A stretch of DNA of 15,685 nt from DASPWV01 sp046726375 (GTDB lineage: Bacteria; Acidobacteriota; Vicinamibacteria; Vicinamibacterales; UBA2999), in NCBI GenBank assembly GCA_046726375.1, contig JBKPAJ010000060.1:1-15685 (forward strand). Direction: 5' to 3'. Position 1 is the stretch's first letter, and every line of letters starts with the position of its first letter. A program made the position numbers and the translations under genes. Positions 8,504 through 15,362 of this stretch are shown here, one piece after another. The notes beneath the pieces are model-generated. The model was not told where the DNA came from. It did no database searches and worked only from the letters and a program-made list of their open reading frames with translations.

Positions 8504-8599
8504 GACGATAGGAAACATTAGGACCGTCTCGCGGTTAACGGAACGCTCCTTCTCGGACTCTGCTCAGCCTCTTCCCCCCTGCAACAGAAAGCGATTCGA
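8504..8599. repeat. Direct repeat, copy 1 (84-bp core)
   Basis: The core runs from GACGATAGGAAACATT at 8504 to GCAACAG at 8587 and recurs in the same orientation at 10953-11036. The copies differ by one substitution and two single-base indels, including C6 against C5 in the C-run. After a 4-base difference, a shared GATTCGA extends the match to 8599. This copy begins where the sigma factor match ends and finishes where the S9 peptidase match resumes on the other strand. Both convergent genes therefore lose their 3' ends at the repeat. I do not recognise the family. Confidence 0.9.
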
Positions 8600-9156
8600 C
8601 AATGCGTGGGTCGGCCGTCCACTGCGCGCCGCGCGGGCGCGGCAGCGAAATGCGCCACTGCTCGGACGTCGGACGCGTCGGCGGCACTTTCACGCGATAG
8701 GCAATCGACTTGCTGTCGGGACTCCACACGACATCGCGAGGCCGCTCGGTGAGACGGGTCAACTGCGTCACGGCGCCTTCGGCGTCCATCCAGCGGACGA
8801 AGATCTGCGTCTTCTTCTGCTCGTCGGGCGCCAGAAACGCGATGCGGGTGCCCTCGGGCGACCACGCCGGCGAAGAGCCGTCGATCAGCTGACGGTTACG
8901 CGAGCCGTCGGCGTTCACGATCCAGAGAGAGCTCTCCCAGGAATCTCTCATCTTGTCGATCCAGCGACGCTGATAAACGATGCGCGAACCGTCGGGTGAG
9001 AGGCGCGCCTCGGAAATCTGTCCCCAATCGAGGTAGTCGGTCAGCGCGAGAGTCGCGGCGATGCCGTTGCGCGGCCAGAGGCCGCATCGCCGCAATCGCA
9101 CATACGGCAACGACCAGCGAGGTAATGCGTGAGGATCGGGAGAGATTCGTCGACAC
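8600..9156 (-). pseudogene. S9-family (prolyl oligopeptidase-like) peptidase, front end only
   Basis: Translation begins at GTG 9156, six bases after GAAAGGAG. The signal peptide MSTNLSRSSRITSLVVAVCA runs on to IAAMRPLAAQ. The frame must then shift near 9064-9075 to reach TLALTDYLDWGQISEARLSP, DGSRIVYQRRWIDKMRDSWE, NADGSRNRQLIDGSSPAWSP and IFVRWMDAEGAVTQLTRLTE. This is the start of the PD40 beta-propeller of an S9 exopeptidase normally about 650-700 residues long. Homology ends at about DPRIVES, at the edge of direct-repeat copy 1. The catalytic alpha/beta-hydrolase domain is entirely missing, so the gene has at least two lesions. The strong RBS and clean signal peptide suggest recent inactivation. 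Confidence 0.85.
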
Positions 9157-9282
9157 GGCACACTCCTTTCTTGCGTCTTGCGAGGTCCTGAGTTCTACGA
9201 GTCCAAGGACAAACTCCGGAAGGGGGTGTGTCGCGCACCATGGATCTGCACCGGCGCGGGCGCAACAGGAAACGGTTTGGAA

Positions 9283-9338
9283 ATCGTGCAGCTACCTCGA
9301 CCGTGACAGTTTGGCGCTCAGCACCGCGGCTGCACGAT
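9283..9338. terminator. 10-bp inverted repeat after the propeller/FN3 gene
   Basis: ATCGTGCAGC (9283-9292) and GCTGCACGAT (9329-9338) are perfect inverted arms separated by 36 bases. They begin 14 bp past the stop codon of the propeller/FN3 gene. The position suggests a 3'-end hairpin separating it from the downstream S9 gene. The loop is long and there is no T-tract, so a factor-independent terminator is doubtful. Confidence 0.35.
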
Positions 9339-9351
9339 CGGTGCGATCAAC

Positions 9352-10803
9352 TCACGGCACGACTACTGGAATTTCCACTGGCTCACTGCGCCCAACGTAG
9401 TTGACCGCGCGTATACGCACGTAATAGATGCCCGGCGGCACCTCGTCGACCACGAGCGTGCTGCCGCTGACGGCTTGGTTATAGAGATTCGCAAGTCTCG
9501 ATGCCGACCCTGCTTCGATTTGAAAATGTGTGGTGTTGCCCGGATCAGTCCAAGCCAACGTCACGCGGTGTCCCTGCACGCTGCTCGTAAACGCGCGCGG
9601 CGCTGGCGGCACCGTCGCCATTGCCATCTGGATAACGCAGCCACCGTATTCGAACGCGGTGCGGGTCGCCAGCAGCGACAGGTCAGCGACGCCCTGCAAT
9701 TGACCTGTGGCCGGATCTCGGGCCTCCAGTGGTGCAGCGGCGCAACCGCGGGTGTGTGCAGCGTAATCGAGGGCTGCTTGCGATATGAAGAACAACAAAG
9801 GCGACCGCGGTCCGATGAACGTAAAACTCGGGCCGCGCAACTGGCATTGTGGACTCGAACATACGCCCTGCACGCTGCCCAGGCGAGTGAGCGTGTCGGC
9901 ATCGAACACGACGAGCGATCCAACGAGCAGTCGGCGGCGCTCGGCGTCGAACTGGACCCGGTAGTCGTCTCGCGTGTCGCTGACAAGAAGAGACGTCCGC
10001 GCGACGAGTCTGCTGGTCCCGCTGTCGTACACGCTGACCGCCGCGGTGCCCGCGAAGCCAAGCTGCACCAGGTAAAGACGCGTCCCGGCCTGGTCGGTTG
10101 CGAGACCAAGTACGGCATTCGACTCGGTGGCGGTCGACTCGACCGACATCGTTTGCACGAGTCTGCCCGACGAAACATCAAAGGAGTCAACGACCTGCCA
10201 GTCGAGTGAACGTCGCACGAACAGTCGATCTATATCTGCCGCATAGGCGGCAGGCGGCGGCAGCAACGCGTTCCAAGCCGCGTCCTCAGGCGACTTCGCG
10301 AGCCGGGAGATGTTGCCGGTCCGTGCGTCGAGAACCGCAATCTCTCCCGGCTCCGAAAAAAAGAGGCGCTCGCCAACGTTGTCGACAGCCAGGATCGGAC
10401 CATTGACCGCAATGTCGAACGAGCGAACAGCGCCGCTCAGTGTGTCGAATACATTGAGGCGAATCGCTCTCGGAAGAAACGACAGAACCGGCAGACCTGA
10501 AAGCCACACGAGATAGCGGCCTGCGCCGACGACGTGTAGCCGTCCACTGTATGAGTCCGGCGGTTCCACCGTCAGCGGCCACTCGCCAACGACGGCGCCG
10601 AGGTTGCTCGTGCGCGTGTCGATCTCGACGATTTTTCGAACGTTGATACCAGCATCGGGACCGACAGGCACAATCGCGAACAGTCGTTCCTGCCGGAGCT
10701 CGTCGGCACTGCCGGTCGCGGGTACGCCGATCAAGGCGAGGGTTAGCGCAAGGAACCGTACAAATCGACTCCGCACACGCACCTCCGCGAACATTCTAGA
10801 CAC
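9352..10803 (-). CDS. Secreted beta-propeller protein with C-terminal fibronectin type III domain
   Basis: Up to 483 residues. The N-terminus is a classical Sec signal: basic VRVRSRFVR, hydrophobic FLALTLALIGV and a cleavage-like ATGSA-DE, so the protein is probably periplasmic or exported. Residues from about 40 to 380 form propeller-like blades: repeated strand-turn units such as VDNVGERLFFSEPGEIAVLD, TDQAGTRLYLVQLG and VSVYDSGTSRLVARTSLL resemble YVTN/NHL-type repeats. Residues from about 400 (PPAPRAFTSSVQGHRVTLAW, then VPPGIYYVRIRAVN) form a single FN3 domain with the canonical Trp and Tyr positions. No catalytic motif is visible; a surface or binding role is inference. GTG 10803 and ATG 10794 are both possible starts, and neither has a clear Shine-Dalgarno. 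The gene is intact despite broken neighbours on both sides. Confidence 0.8.
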   Translation of the reverse strand: MSRMFAEVRVRSRFVRFLALTLALIGVPATGSADELRQERLFAIVPVGPDAGINVRKIVEIDTRTSNLGAVVGEWPLTVEPPDSYSGRLHVVGAGRYLVWLSGLPVLSFLPRAIRLNVFDTLSGAVRSFDIAVNGPILAVDNVGERLFFSEPGEIAVLDARTGNISRLAKSPEDAAWNALLPPPAAYAADIDRLFVRRSLDWQVVDSFDVSSGRLVQTMSVESTATESNAVLGLATDQAGTRLYLVQLGFAGTAAVSVYDSGTSRLVARTSLLVSDTRDDYRVQFDAERRRLLVGSLVVFDADTLTRLGSVQGVCSSPQCQLRGPSFTFIGPRSPLLFFISQAALDYAAHTRGCAAAPLEARDPATGQLQGVADLSLLATRTAFEYGGCVIQMAMATVPPAPRAFTSSVQGHRVTLAWTDPGNTTHFQIEAGSASRLANLYNQAVSGSTLVVDEVPPGIYYVRIRAVNYVGRSEPVEIPVVVP

Positions 10804-10860
10804 GAATCGTTCTTGGCGCGACGGAGCGATGCGCTAATAGGTGACGACACCCTTGATCGG

Positions 10861-10950
10861 CTACGTCCCGAAGTGCGCCGCCGCCGCCCCGCCGAACGTC
10901 ACGGCTACATTGGCGAACGGCACGGCGCCACCGCCCGTGACGTCGATATC
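10861..10950 (-). pseudogene. C-terminal remnant of an unidentified gene cut by repeat copy 2
   Basis: Next to direct-repeat copy 2, a minus-strand frame reads DIDVTGGGAVPFANVAVTFG and then GAAAAHFGT before TAG at 10861-10863. The alternating hydrophobic pattern and small-residue turns look like exported beta-rich sequence, with a passing likeness to IPT/TIG-type strands ending V-T-F-G-G. It is too short to assign. Upstream coding would have to pass into the repeat. The remnant could be chance, since GC-rich DNA opens frames easily. No promoter was recognised between it and the propeller gene at 10803. Confidence 0.25.
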
Positions 10951-10952
10951 GA

Positions 10953-11044
10953 GACGATAGGAAACATTAGGACCGTCTCGCGGTTAACGGAACGCTCCTT
11001 GCTCGGACTCTGCTCAGCCCCTTCCCCCTGCAACAGAGATTCGA
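10953..11044. repeat. Direct repeat, copy 2 (84-bp core)
   Basis: Same orientation as copy 1, with its core at 10953-11036 and a shared GATTCGA ending at 11044. In this copy CGAGACG (10950-10956 region) and CGTCTCG (10974-10980 region) pair as a 7-bp stem across about 17 bases; copy 1 keeps only part of the left arm. The copy lies between two small remnants that both point away from it (minus strand to the left, plus strand to the right), so each has lost its 5' part here. Confidence 0.9.
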
Positions 11045-11058
11045 ATGAAGTCCGACGC

Positions 11059-11271
11059 GGGCAAGGGCCAGCTGGGCCGATTGGTCACGAGGGCCCCGTA
11101 AGGCCCCGCGGTGAACACGGCCCTGTTGGGCAGAGGCAGGTTCAAGAAATCGTGGAACTGCGACATCAACTCGATGGCGTACTCAAAGAGCTTCATCTGC
11201 AGTTCCAGCGAATTGCGCAGATCCAGGCGCAGCTCGATGGCGTGCTCTTCCAACGCAAACGGGGAGCGTAA
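11059..11271 (+). pseudogene. Collagen-like/coiled-coil protein, C-terminal remnant
   Basis: The + frame begins with Gly-X-Y triplets, GPAGPIGHEGPV then GEHGPVGQ with one interrupted triplet. It continues as a Leu/Ile heptad-like helix, VQEIVELRHQLDGVLKELH then QFQRIAQIQAQLDGVL, ending QRKRGA and TAA at 11269-11271. A collagen-like stalk followed by a short trimerising coiled coil is a known arrangement in bacterial and phage surface proteins. No start codon or RBS is seen and the frame runs back into direct-repeat copy 2, so the rest of the gene is lost. The opposite strand is also open here (to 11014); I prefer the plus strand because of the triplet and heptad periodicity. Confidence 0.4.
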
Positions 11272-11301
11272 CCGAGCGGCCACGGCAAGCGAGCGCGAAG
11301 A

Positions 11302-12729
11302 TCAGCGAAGAAGCCCAACCGATCGCATCCGCTCGATGTATCGCGACTCCGATGCGATGGTCGCGAACCGGGGGTACTGCTCGATTTGGGAAAACTCCAC
11401 CGCGCGGTCGTCGTACGCGCGTTCGAACGCGTCAAGCGCTCGCGCCTTGTCGCGGAGCGCGTCATAGATCAACGCGAGGCCGAACGACGAGACGTACTGG
11501 CTTCTCCGCCGCGTTTCCAGAGCCTCGAGGATCCGGCGCGCGTCCTGCTTCCGTCCCGCAGCGGCATAGGCGTACCCCAGACACGCCTGGAATCTGGGAT
11601 TCGACGTCGGGCTCGCCTCGACCGCGCGCCCGAGTTCGCGGATGGCCTCGTGCGGGCGGCCCATCAGCAGCAACGTCGCGCCAATCTGGAAATTGACCCG
11701 TTCTCGGCCGGGGAAGATCTCCGCCATGCGCCGCAGCTCTGATAACGCCGTGTCGAACTGACCGGAGTCCCTGCGCGCAATCGCCGCGTTGAGGTGTGCG
11801 TTGAACGACCGCCGGTCCACCTCGCGGACGCGTTCCGGCTGCGCGGTCATCGCTGCGAGGTCGGCAGCGCCGCCACTGAGCTCGCGCGCTCGCCGTAACT
11901 CCTGATCCCCCTCCTTCCACTTCCAGTAGTAGACCCGCAGGATCGCACCCAGCGTTCGATGCCCCTGCGGCAGCGTCTCGTCCAGTTCGATCGCCTTCCT
12001 TGCTGCGGCCTCGGCCTTGGGTATGACGTCATGCGGGGAAAGTGGGCCGCCGTATAGGAACTGTAACTGGCTATGCGCGAGCGCGGCGTGTGCATCGGCG
12101 AAGTCAGGCTGCTTCGCGATTGCCTGCTCGAAATACACGACGGCGTCGCGAAATCCCTCGTACGACTGCGCGCCCGCCGCGTACACCCCTTTCATGTACA
12201 ACTCACGCGCCTGCGGATCCACGGGGCGGGCGGCCAAGGTGCGCGCGACGTCCGTGGACGTCGGCCGGTTCACAACGAGGCCGCCCCTTGCAAGTACGAT
12301 CAGCCCGGCTGCGACGGTCATAAAAATGGCCGCCGCGCCGATCCACGAACGGACGGGTGACGGATGTTCGGAATCTGCCGCCGCAACCGTCGGCTGCTCG
12401 GTCGGTTCAGTACTGACGCATGCAACAGACGCGATGAACCGGTAACCCCGTCGCGGCACCGTCTGAATGAAGCGCGGATTGACAGCGGCATCGTCCAGCG
12501 CTTCACGAAGCTTGCGAACCGCACTGTTCAGCCCCCTCTCGAAATCCACGAACGTGCCGGAGGTCCAGAGGCGCTCGCGCAATTGCTCGCGCGTGACGAT
12601 CTCGCCGGGACGCTCCAGGAGCAGCTGGAGAATCTGAAGAGGCTGATCGGCTAGCCGTACTTTGACGCCGTTGCGGCGCAGCTCCCCTGATTGGAAATTG
12701 ACTTCGAAAGGGCCGAAGCGCACAACCAT
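11302..12729 (-). CDS. Winged-helix (OmpR/CadC-type) regulator with TM helix and TPR domain
   Basis: 475 residues. The N-terminal 100 or so are a Trans_reg_C winged helix: FGPFEVNFQSGELRRNG, LADQPLQILQLLLERPGEIV, REQLRERLW, NSAVRKLREALDD and the wing IQTVPRRGYRFIA. A Pro/Ser/Thr-rich linker leads to one TM helix (WIGAAAIFMTVAAGLIVLA, about 130-150). The rest is predicted periplasmic and helical, with TPR-like units (AVVYFEQAIAKQPDFADAHA, AARKAIELDETLPQGHRTLG, FQIGATLLLMGRPHEAIREL, ALIYDALRDKARALDAFERA). This is a one-component membrane-bound regulator design, DNA binding inside and sensing or scaffolding outside, that is frequent in Acidobacteria. Targets are unknown. ATG 12729 leads directly into the winged helix. 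No Shine-Dalgarno is apparent; a strong hairpin occupies that position instead. The PD40 gene lies 70 bp upstream on the same strand. Confidence 0.9.
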   Translation of the reverse strand: MVVRFGPFEVNFQSGELRRNGVKVRLADQPLQILQLLLERPGEIVTREQLRERLWTSGTFVDFERGLNSAVRKLREALDDAAVNPRFIQTVPRRGYRFIASVACVSTEPTEQPTVAAADSEHPSPVRSWIGAAAIFMTVAAGLIVLARGGLVVNRPTSTDVARTLAARPVDPQARELYMKGVYAAGAQSYEGFRDAVVYFEQAIAKQPDFADAHAALAHSQLQFLYGGPLSPHDVIPKAEAAARKAIELDETLPQGHRTLGAILRVYYWKWKEGDQELRRARELSGGAADLAAMTAQPERVREVDRRSFNAHLNAAIARRDSGQFDTALSELRRMAEIFPGRERVNFQIGATLLLMGRPHEAIRELGRAVEASPTSNPRFQACLGYAYAAAGRKQDARRILEALETRRRSQYVSSFGLALIYDALRDKARALDAFERAYDDRAVEFSQIEQYPRFATIASESRYIERMRSVGLLR

Positions 12730-12733
12730 GACA

Positions 12734-12760
12734 GGAACGTCTCAAAGGGTGAGACGTCCC
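12734..12760 (-). promoter_or_regulatory. Stem-loop abutting the start codon of the regulator
   Basis: On the minus strand GGGACGTCTC, a 7-base loop ACCCTTT, then GAGACGTTCC form a 10-bp stem with one G-U pair. The stem ends four bases before the ATG at 12729. It occupies the place of the ribosome binding site, so it could limit translation, act as a weak terminator for the upstream PD40 gene (there is no U-tract), or be an operator in DNA form. Confidence 0.55.
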
Positions 12761-12799
12761 GAGTCTATCTCTTTTCCGCGGCCGGTCGACTGGCGGTCT

Positions 12800-14062
12800 C
12801 TACCGCGGTATTTTGGTGCGAATCATGCCCCAATCCATGAAGCCGTTCACGCCGGGCGTCGTCGTGAGCTGCGTCTCTTCGGTTGCCGCGTATGCGCCCT
12901 GTTCGTTCACTCCGAACGTGGCTCGGAACATTTGCAACCGGCCGGCGATATTGCGCTGAAACAGGATGTAGGGGTGGTTCGGATCTGGTGACCACTCGGC
13001 GCCCAAATGCTGAAGCCCGTTATCGGTCAGCTGCGTTTCCACCCAGACACCTTGTGCGTTCTTTTCCGAAACACAGAGCTGAAACGGCGTCACACCGCCG
13101 CGCCGGCACATATATAACAGCAGCCGCCCGTTCGCAGACCACGCTGGGGCGCGTTCCTCTCCCAGCTGGTCTGTCACTTGTTGCAGCGCGCCCTCGGCGT
13201 TTGGTGAATCCACGTTGACCACGTAAACCTCGGCGTGGAAGTTGTTGTGTCCCTGCCCGTCGAGGTACGTGCCCTTTTCTCCGTCATGACTAGTGAATGC
13301 GATGAGGGTTCCGTCGGGCGACCAGTCTGGATCTTCGTCAATTACGCTGACGGGCCAGAGAAGTCGAGTGATGTTGGTCATGAAGTCGGGAAGCGCTGTC
13401 GGATCGCCGGCTTTTTGCTTCGCAATGCACTCCTCAGCATGAGCGATGCACTCGTCCACATTCATGACGAAGATGTCACTGTCGAGAGCTGGAGTGCCAG
13501 GGTCGAAACGCGCCAAATTGAATGCGGTGTAGTCACCGGAGGCAGAGGCCTGAAAGGCGACCCTGCGTCCATCCGGCGACCATGTCAGCGAACCACCACG
13601 GGTCAGGAGAATATGTTTCTCGTCAGGAACCACAGACGAGGTGTCGTCATGATCATCCAGGTTCATGAGGAACAGATCGGCCACCTGCAGTGGGAGATCA
13701 CCGCGGTAGCGATTACTTTCGAACGCTAGTTGTTTCCCCAGAGGTGACAGATGGGGAAAAATGTCCGCCTGGTCGTTGGAGGTGAGGCGTTGCGCCGCAT
13801 CCGGACTGACAGGGAGGCCTTCGGCCGTGACCCGCATTACATAAAGCTCTGCGGCGGGGAATTGTGCGAGGCCTGTGGCGTTCGGCGTGTCGCGCGTGCT
13901 GACGAAGGCAATCGCGGATGCGAGTGTGAATGTCTGACTTCGTACTTCGATGACGGTGAACGAACCAATGCTCAGCGCGAGTAGCGCGAAGCGTAGCTGC
14001 CAAGTTGTCGAACGGAGACGCGAATACAGATGGGATGCGATGCGAATGGCGACTCTGGACAT
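12800..14062 (-). CDS. PD40/TolB-like beta-propeller protein, exported
   Basis: 420 residues. An N-terminal hydrophobic stretch (LRFALLALSIGSFTVIEV, about 23-40) acts as a signal peptide or anchor. Blades follow with PD40 motifs: HLSPLGKQLAFESNRYRGD, LTWSPDGRRVAFQAS, DPDWSPDGTLIAFTSHDG, APAWSANGRLLLYMCRRGG and GAEWSPDPNHPYILF. These W-S-P-D-G-x-x-I-A-F repeats are the TolB-type six-bladed propeller signature. No hydrolase domain follows, so a binding role is likely. One insertion (NVDECIAHAEECIAKQKAGD) contains two Cys that could pair in the periplasm. Translation starts at ATG 14062, four bases after GGGGAGG. The gene is upstream of, and co-oriented with, the winged-helix/TPR regulator, suggesting co-transcription, and is divergent from ectC across 246 bp. 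Confidence 0.88.
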   Translation of the reverse strand: MSRVAIRIASHLYSRLRSTTWQLRFALLALSIGSFTVIEVRSQTFTLASAIAFVSTRDTPNATGLAQFPAAELYVMRVTAEGLPVSPDAAQRLTSNDQADIFPHLSPLGKQLAFESNRYRGDLPLQVADLFLMNLDDHDDTSSVVPDEKHILLTRGGSLTWSPDGRRVAFQASASGDYTAFNLARFDPGTPALDSDIFVMNVDECIAHAEECIAKQKAGDPTALPDFMTNITRLLWPVSVIDEDPDWSPDGTLIAFTSHDGEKGTYLDGQGHNNFHAEVYVVNVDSPNAEGALQQVTDQLGEERAPAWSANGRLLLYMCRRGGVTPFQLCVSEKNAQGVWVETQLTDNGLQHLGAEWSPDPNHPYILFQRNIAGRLQMFRATFGVNEQGAYAATEETQLTTTPGVNGFMDWGMIRTKIPR

Positions 14063-14308
14063 GGGACCTCCCCGAGCCTGACGGCGAAATGAGCGCGCGT
14101 CACCGAGGAAACTAGCGCGTCAGTCGAGGAAGGGAAATCAGTTGTTCGTGATTTGCGGGTGACTACGTAAACCTGTTAAAGCAGCCAGCTTATGGCGATG
14201 TGTCATCGCGCGAGATGCCGAGAATTCGGATGAGAAAGGGCCCCGCTCCAGCTTGCCGAGCGTGTCGATCATCGCGATAAAGCGCAGAACCAGTCTGGGA
14301 GAAGACCA
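14063..14308. other. Divergent intergenic region between the PD40 gene and ectC
   Basis: These 246 bp must hold both divergent promoters. I could not pick convincing -35/-10 boxes. The section 14120-14180 is relatively AT-rich for this window and is the likeliest promoter zone. A minus-strand open stretch reading VLRFIAMIDTLGKLERG (around 14230-14290) looks protein-like but has no start and no recognised family. Confidence 0.35.
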
Positions 14309-14689
14309 ATGTTCGTCCGAACCGTGGAGGATTTAGTTCCCGGAATAGGCAAAATCCAGACACCATCGTGGTCGAGCCATCGATTTCTGCACAGAGACGA
14401 TGGAATGGGCGTGACCCTGACGGATGCCATTCTCGATGCGGGGCTGGATCAGGTCTGGCAGTACAAGAACCACCTCGAGGCAGTGTATTGCCTCGAAGGT
14501 GAAGGGACTCTCGAGGATCTTACAACCGGCAAGCGCTACGAGATCAAAGCGGGAACGCTTTACGCGCTCGATAAACATGAGCGACATCGTCTGCACGTCA
14601 AGAAAAGGATGCGAGTGATTTGTACCTTTGTTCCACCGCTGGTTGGGGGCGAGATCCATGACACGGAGGGGTCCTATCCCGCGTGTTAG
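14309..14689 (+). CDS. ectC: L-ectoine synthase-like protein (EctC), solitary
   Basis: A 126-residue cupin, the normal size for EctC, which cyclises N-gamma-acetyl-diaminobutyrate to the compatible solute ectoine in the cytoplasm. It begins MFVRTVEDL and contains W21, R25, then YKNHLEAVYCLEGEGTLEDL, GTLYALDKHERH, C105, F107, PPLVGGEIHD and the end GSYPAC. The iron ligands established for EctC, Glu57, Tyr85 and His93, fall at exactly those numbers here, and Tyr52, His55, Glu115 and His117 are also present. The usual Asn/His and Thr at positions 38 and 40 are Thr38 and Ala40, close to the substrate pocket. GGGAG lies seven bases before the ATG. No ectA, ectB, ectD or ask_ect is in the window, so the acetylated precursor would have to come from elsewhere. 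Solitary ectC genes are known in other bacteria. Confidence 0.9.
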   Translation: MFVRTVEDLVPGIGKIQTPSWSSHRFLHRDDGMGVTLTDAILDAGLDQVWQYKNHLEAVYCLEGEGTLEDLTTGKRYEIKAGTLYALDKHERHRLHVKKRMRVICTFVPPLVGGEIHDTEGSYPAC

Positions 14690-14747
14690 ATCTCCGCAGA
14701 CTTGATCCCGAGGGCGCCAGCCCGCTTGTTGTCTGCGCGGCAGGCGA

Positions 14748-14890
14748 ATGCTGATGATCTCGACCGCAGCAGCGACCGCCAAGGCCCTTGCCGATGCCGG
14801 CATCACGCGAGTGTTCGGATTGCCGGGCGGCGAGGTGCTCGTGTTGATGGACGAGCTCCGGCGCGCAGGCATCGACTTCGTGTTGATGCG
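14748..14890 (+). pseudogene. TPP-dependent enzyme (acetolactate-synthase-like), N-terminal fragment
   Basis: From ATG 14748 the frame reads MLMISTAAATAKALADAGIT, RVFGLPGGEVLVLMDELRRA and GIDFVLMR. This is the opening of the TPP-binding enzyme superfamily (acetolactate synthase, benzoylformate decarboxylase relatives): a first helix ending A-G-I-T-R-V-F-G-L-P-G-G, then the helix and strand ending F-V-L-M-R. Relatives continue with H-E-x-x-A, including the catalytic Glu that activates TPP. Here homology stops at the Arg, where an IS91-type transposase fragment begins on the other strand, so only about 48 of some 550 residues remain. It starts 58 bp after ectC and may once have been co-transcribed with it. 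Confidence 0.75.
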
Positions 14891-15091
14891 GCGATCGAGC
14901 CCGCAGGCGGCGCACCGAAAGCGAGCGAAGCCGCCGGCCAGGCAGCCGCACCGCAGGAAGTCACGAAACTCCTGCTCGACAAACTTCGGCAGCCCGTCGC
15001 CATCCCGCAGCGAGGCGACTTGGGCGCGGAAGGTCTCGAAATGCTCCCGGACGATCCCGTAGAGGACAGTAGAAGTGGGATCGCCCGGCTC
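14891..15091 (-). pseudogene. IS91-type transposase, N-terminal zinc-binding fragment
   Basis: The minus strand reads EPGDPTSTVLYGIVREHFET, FRAQVASLRDGDGLPKFVEQ, EFRDFLRCGCLAGGFARFRC and AACGLDR. This matches the N-terminus of IS91-family transposases, where a leading V-L-Y-x-I-V-x-E-H-x-x-T-F helix precedes a Cys-rich zinc-binding region (C-G-C-L-x-x-G-F-A-R-x-x-C-x-x-C). The HUH nuclease domain is missing. There is no start codon: TAA precedes the first conserved residue in frame. The fragment joins the truncated TPP enzyme at about 14891, so this is the footprint of an insertion followed by deletion. Confidence 0.75.
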
Positions 15092-15362
15092 TTAGGTGGT
15101 CGATGCCTGCGCCACGCGGTGGGAGAGGCGCTCCTCGTGCCACTGCGCGAGACCCGTGAATCCGGCGCGAATCGCTCACGGCGTCGCCGAGCGTGCGGCG
15201 GCTGACAACCGCCGTTGCCGCCGTCTTCGGGCTGGTTCGGGTGAACGCGGGGCTTGCGGCCCGGTTTTCGGCGTTATTGCGCGATCCGCCAAACGGATGC
15301 GCTGAGCAACAGCGGTTGCTCGCCTCGCCACGACGACTCTCGCCCGCGTGAGAGGTCGTGCC
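15092..15362. other. Unassigned stretch between mobile-element remnants
   Basis: No convincing gene. Several long frames overlap here on both strands because of high GC. One + frame (about 15167-15351) reads RRLTTAVAAVFGLVRVNAGL and then LLRDPPNGCAEQQRLL before TGA, with no start codon. A minus frame just before the transposase fragment reads FTGLAQWHEERLSHRV. Either may be debris of the same element or the end region of the IS. Confidence 0.3.

Noticed and set aside
8109..8999. A 296-codon + frame that would be a sigma factor with a novel C-terminal domain
   Set aside because: After PPHDR it runs through direct-repeat copy 1 and then antisense to the S9 peptidase; the tail is Arg-rich shadow sequence, not a fused domain.
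8504..11044. A composite transposon bounded by the two direct repeats
   Set aside because: No transposase or recombinase lies between the copies, and no target-site duplication was seen around them; rearrangement fits better on present evidence.
10813..11271. One 152-codon + gene joining sequence before and after direct-repeat copy 2
   Set aside because: The front part is antisense to another remnant and the middle is the repeat; only the last 70 or so codons look like protein.
14309..14890. An ectoine biosynthesis operon
   Set aside because: Only ectC is recognisable; upstream is a divergent PD40 gene and downstream is a TPP-enzyme fragment, with no ectA or ectB.
14748..15062. Reading the TPP enzyme as a 104-residue complete protein
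   Set aside because: Homology stops at FVLMR; the remainder is antisense to the IS91-type transposase fragment.
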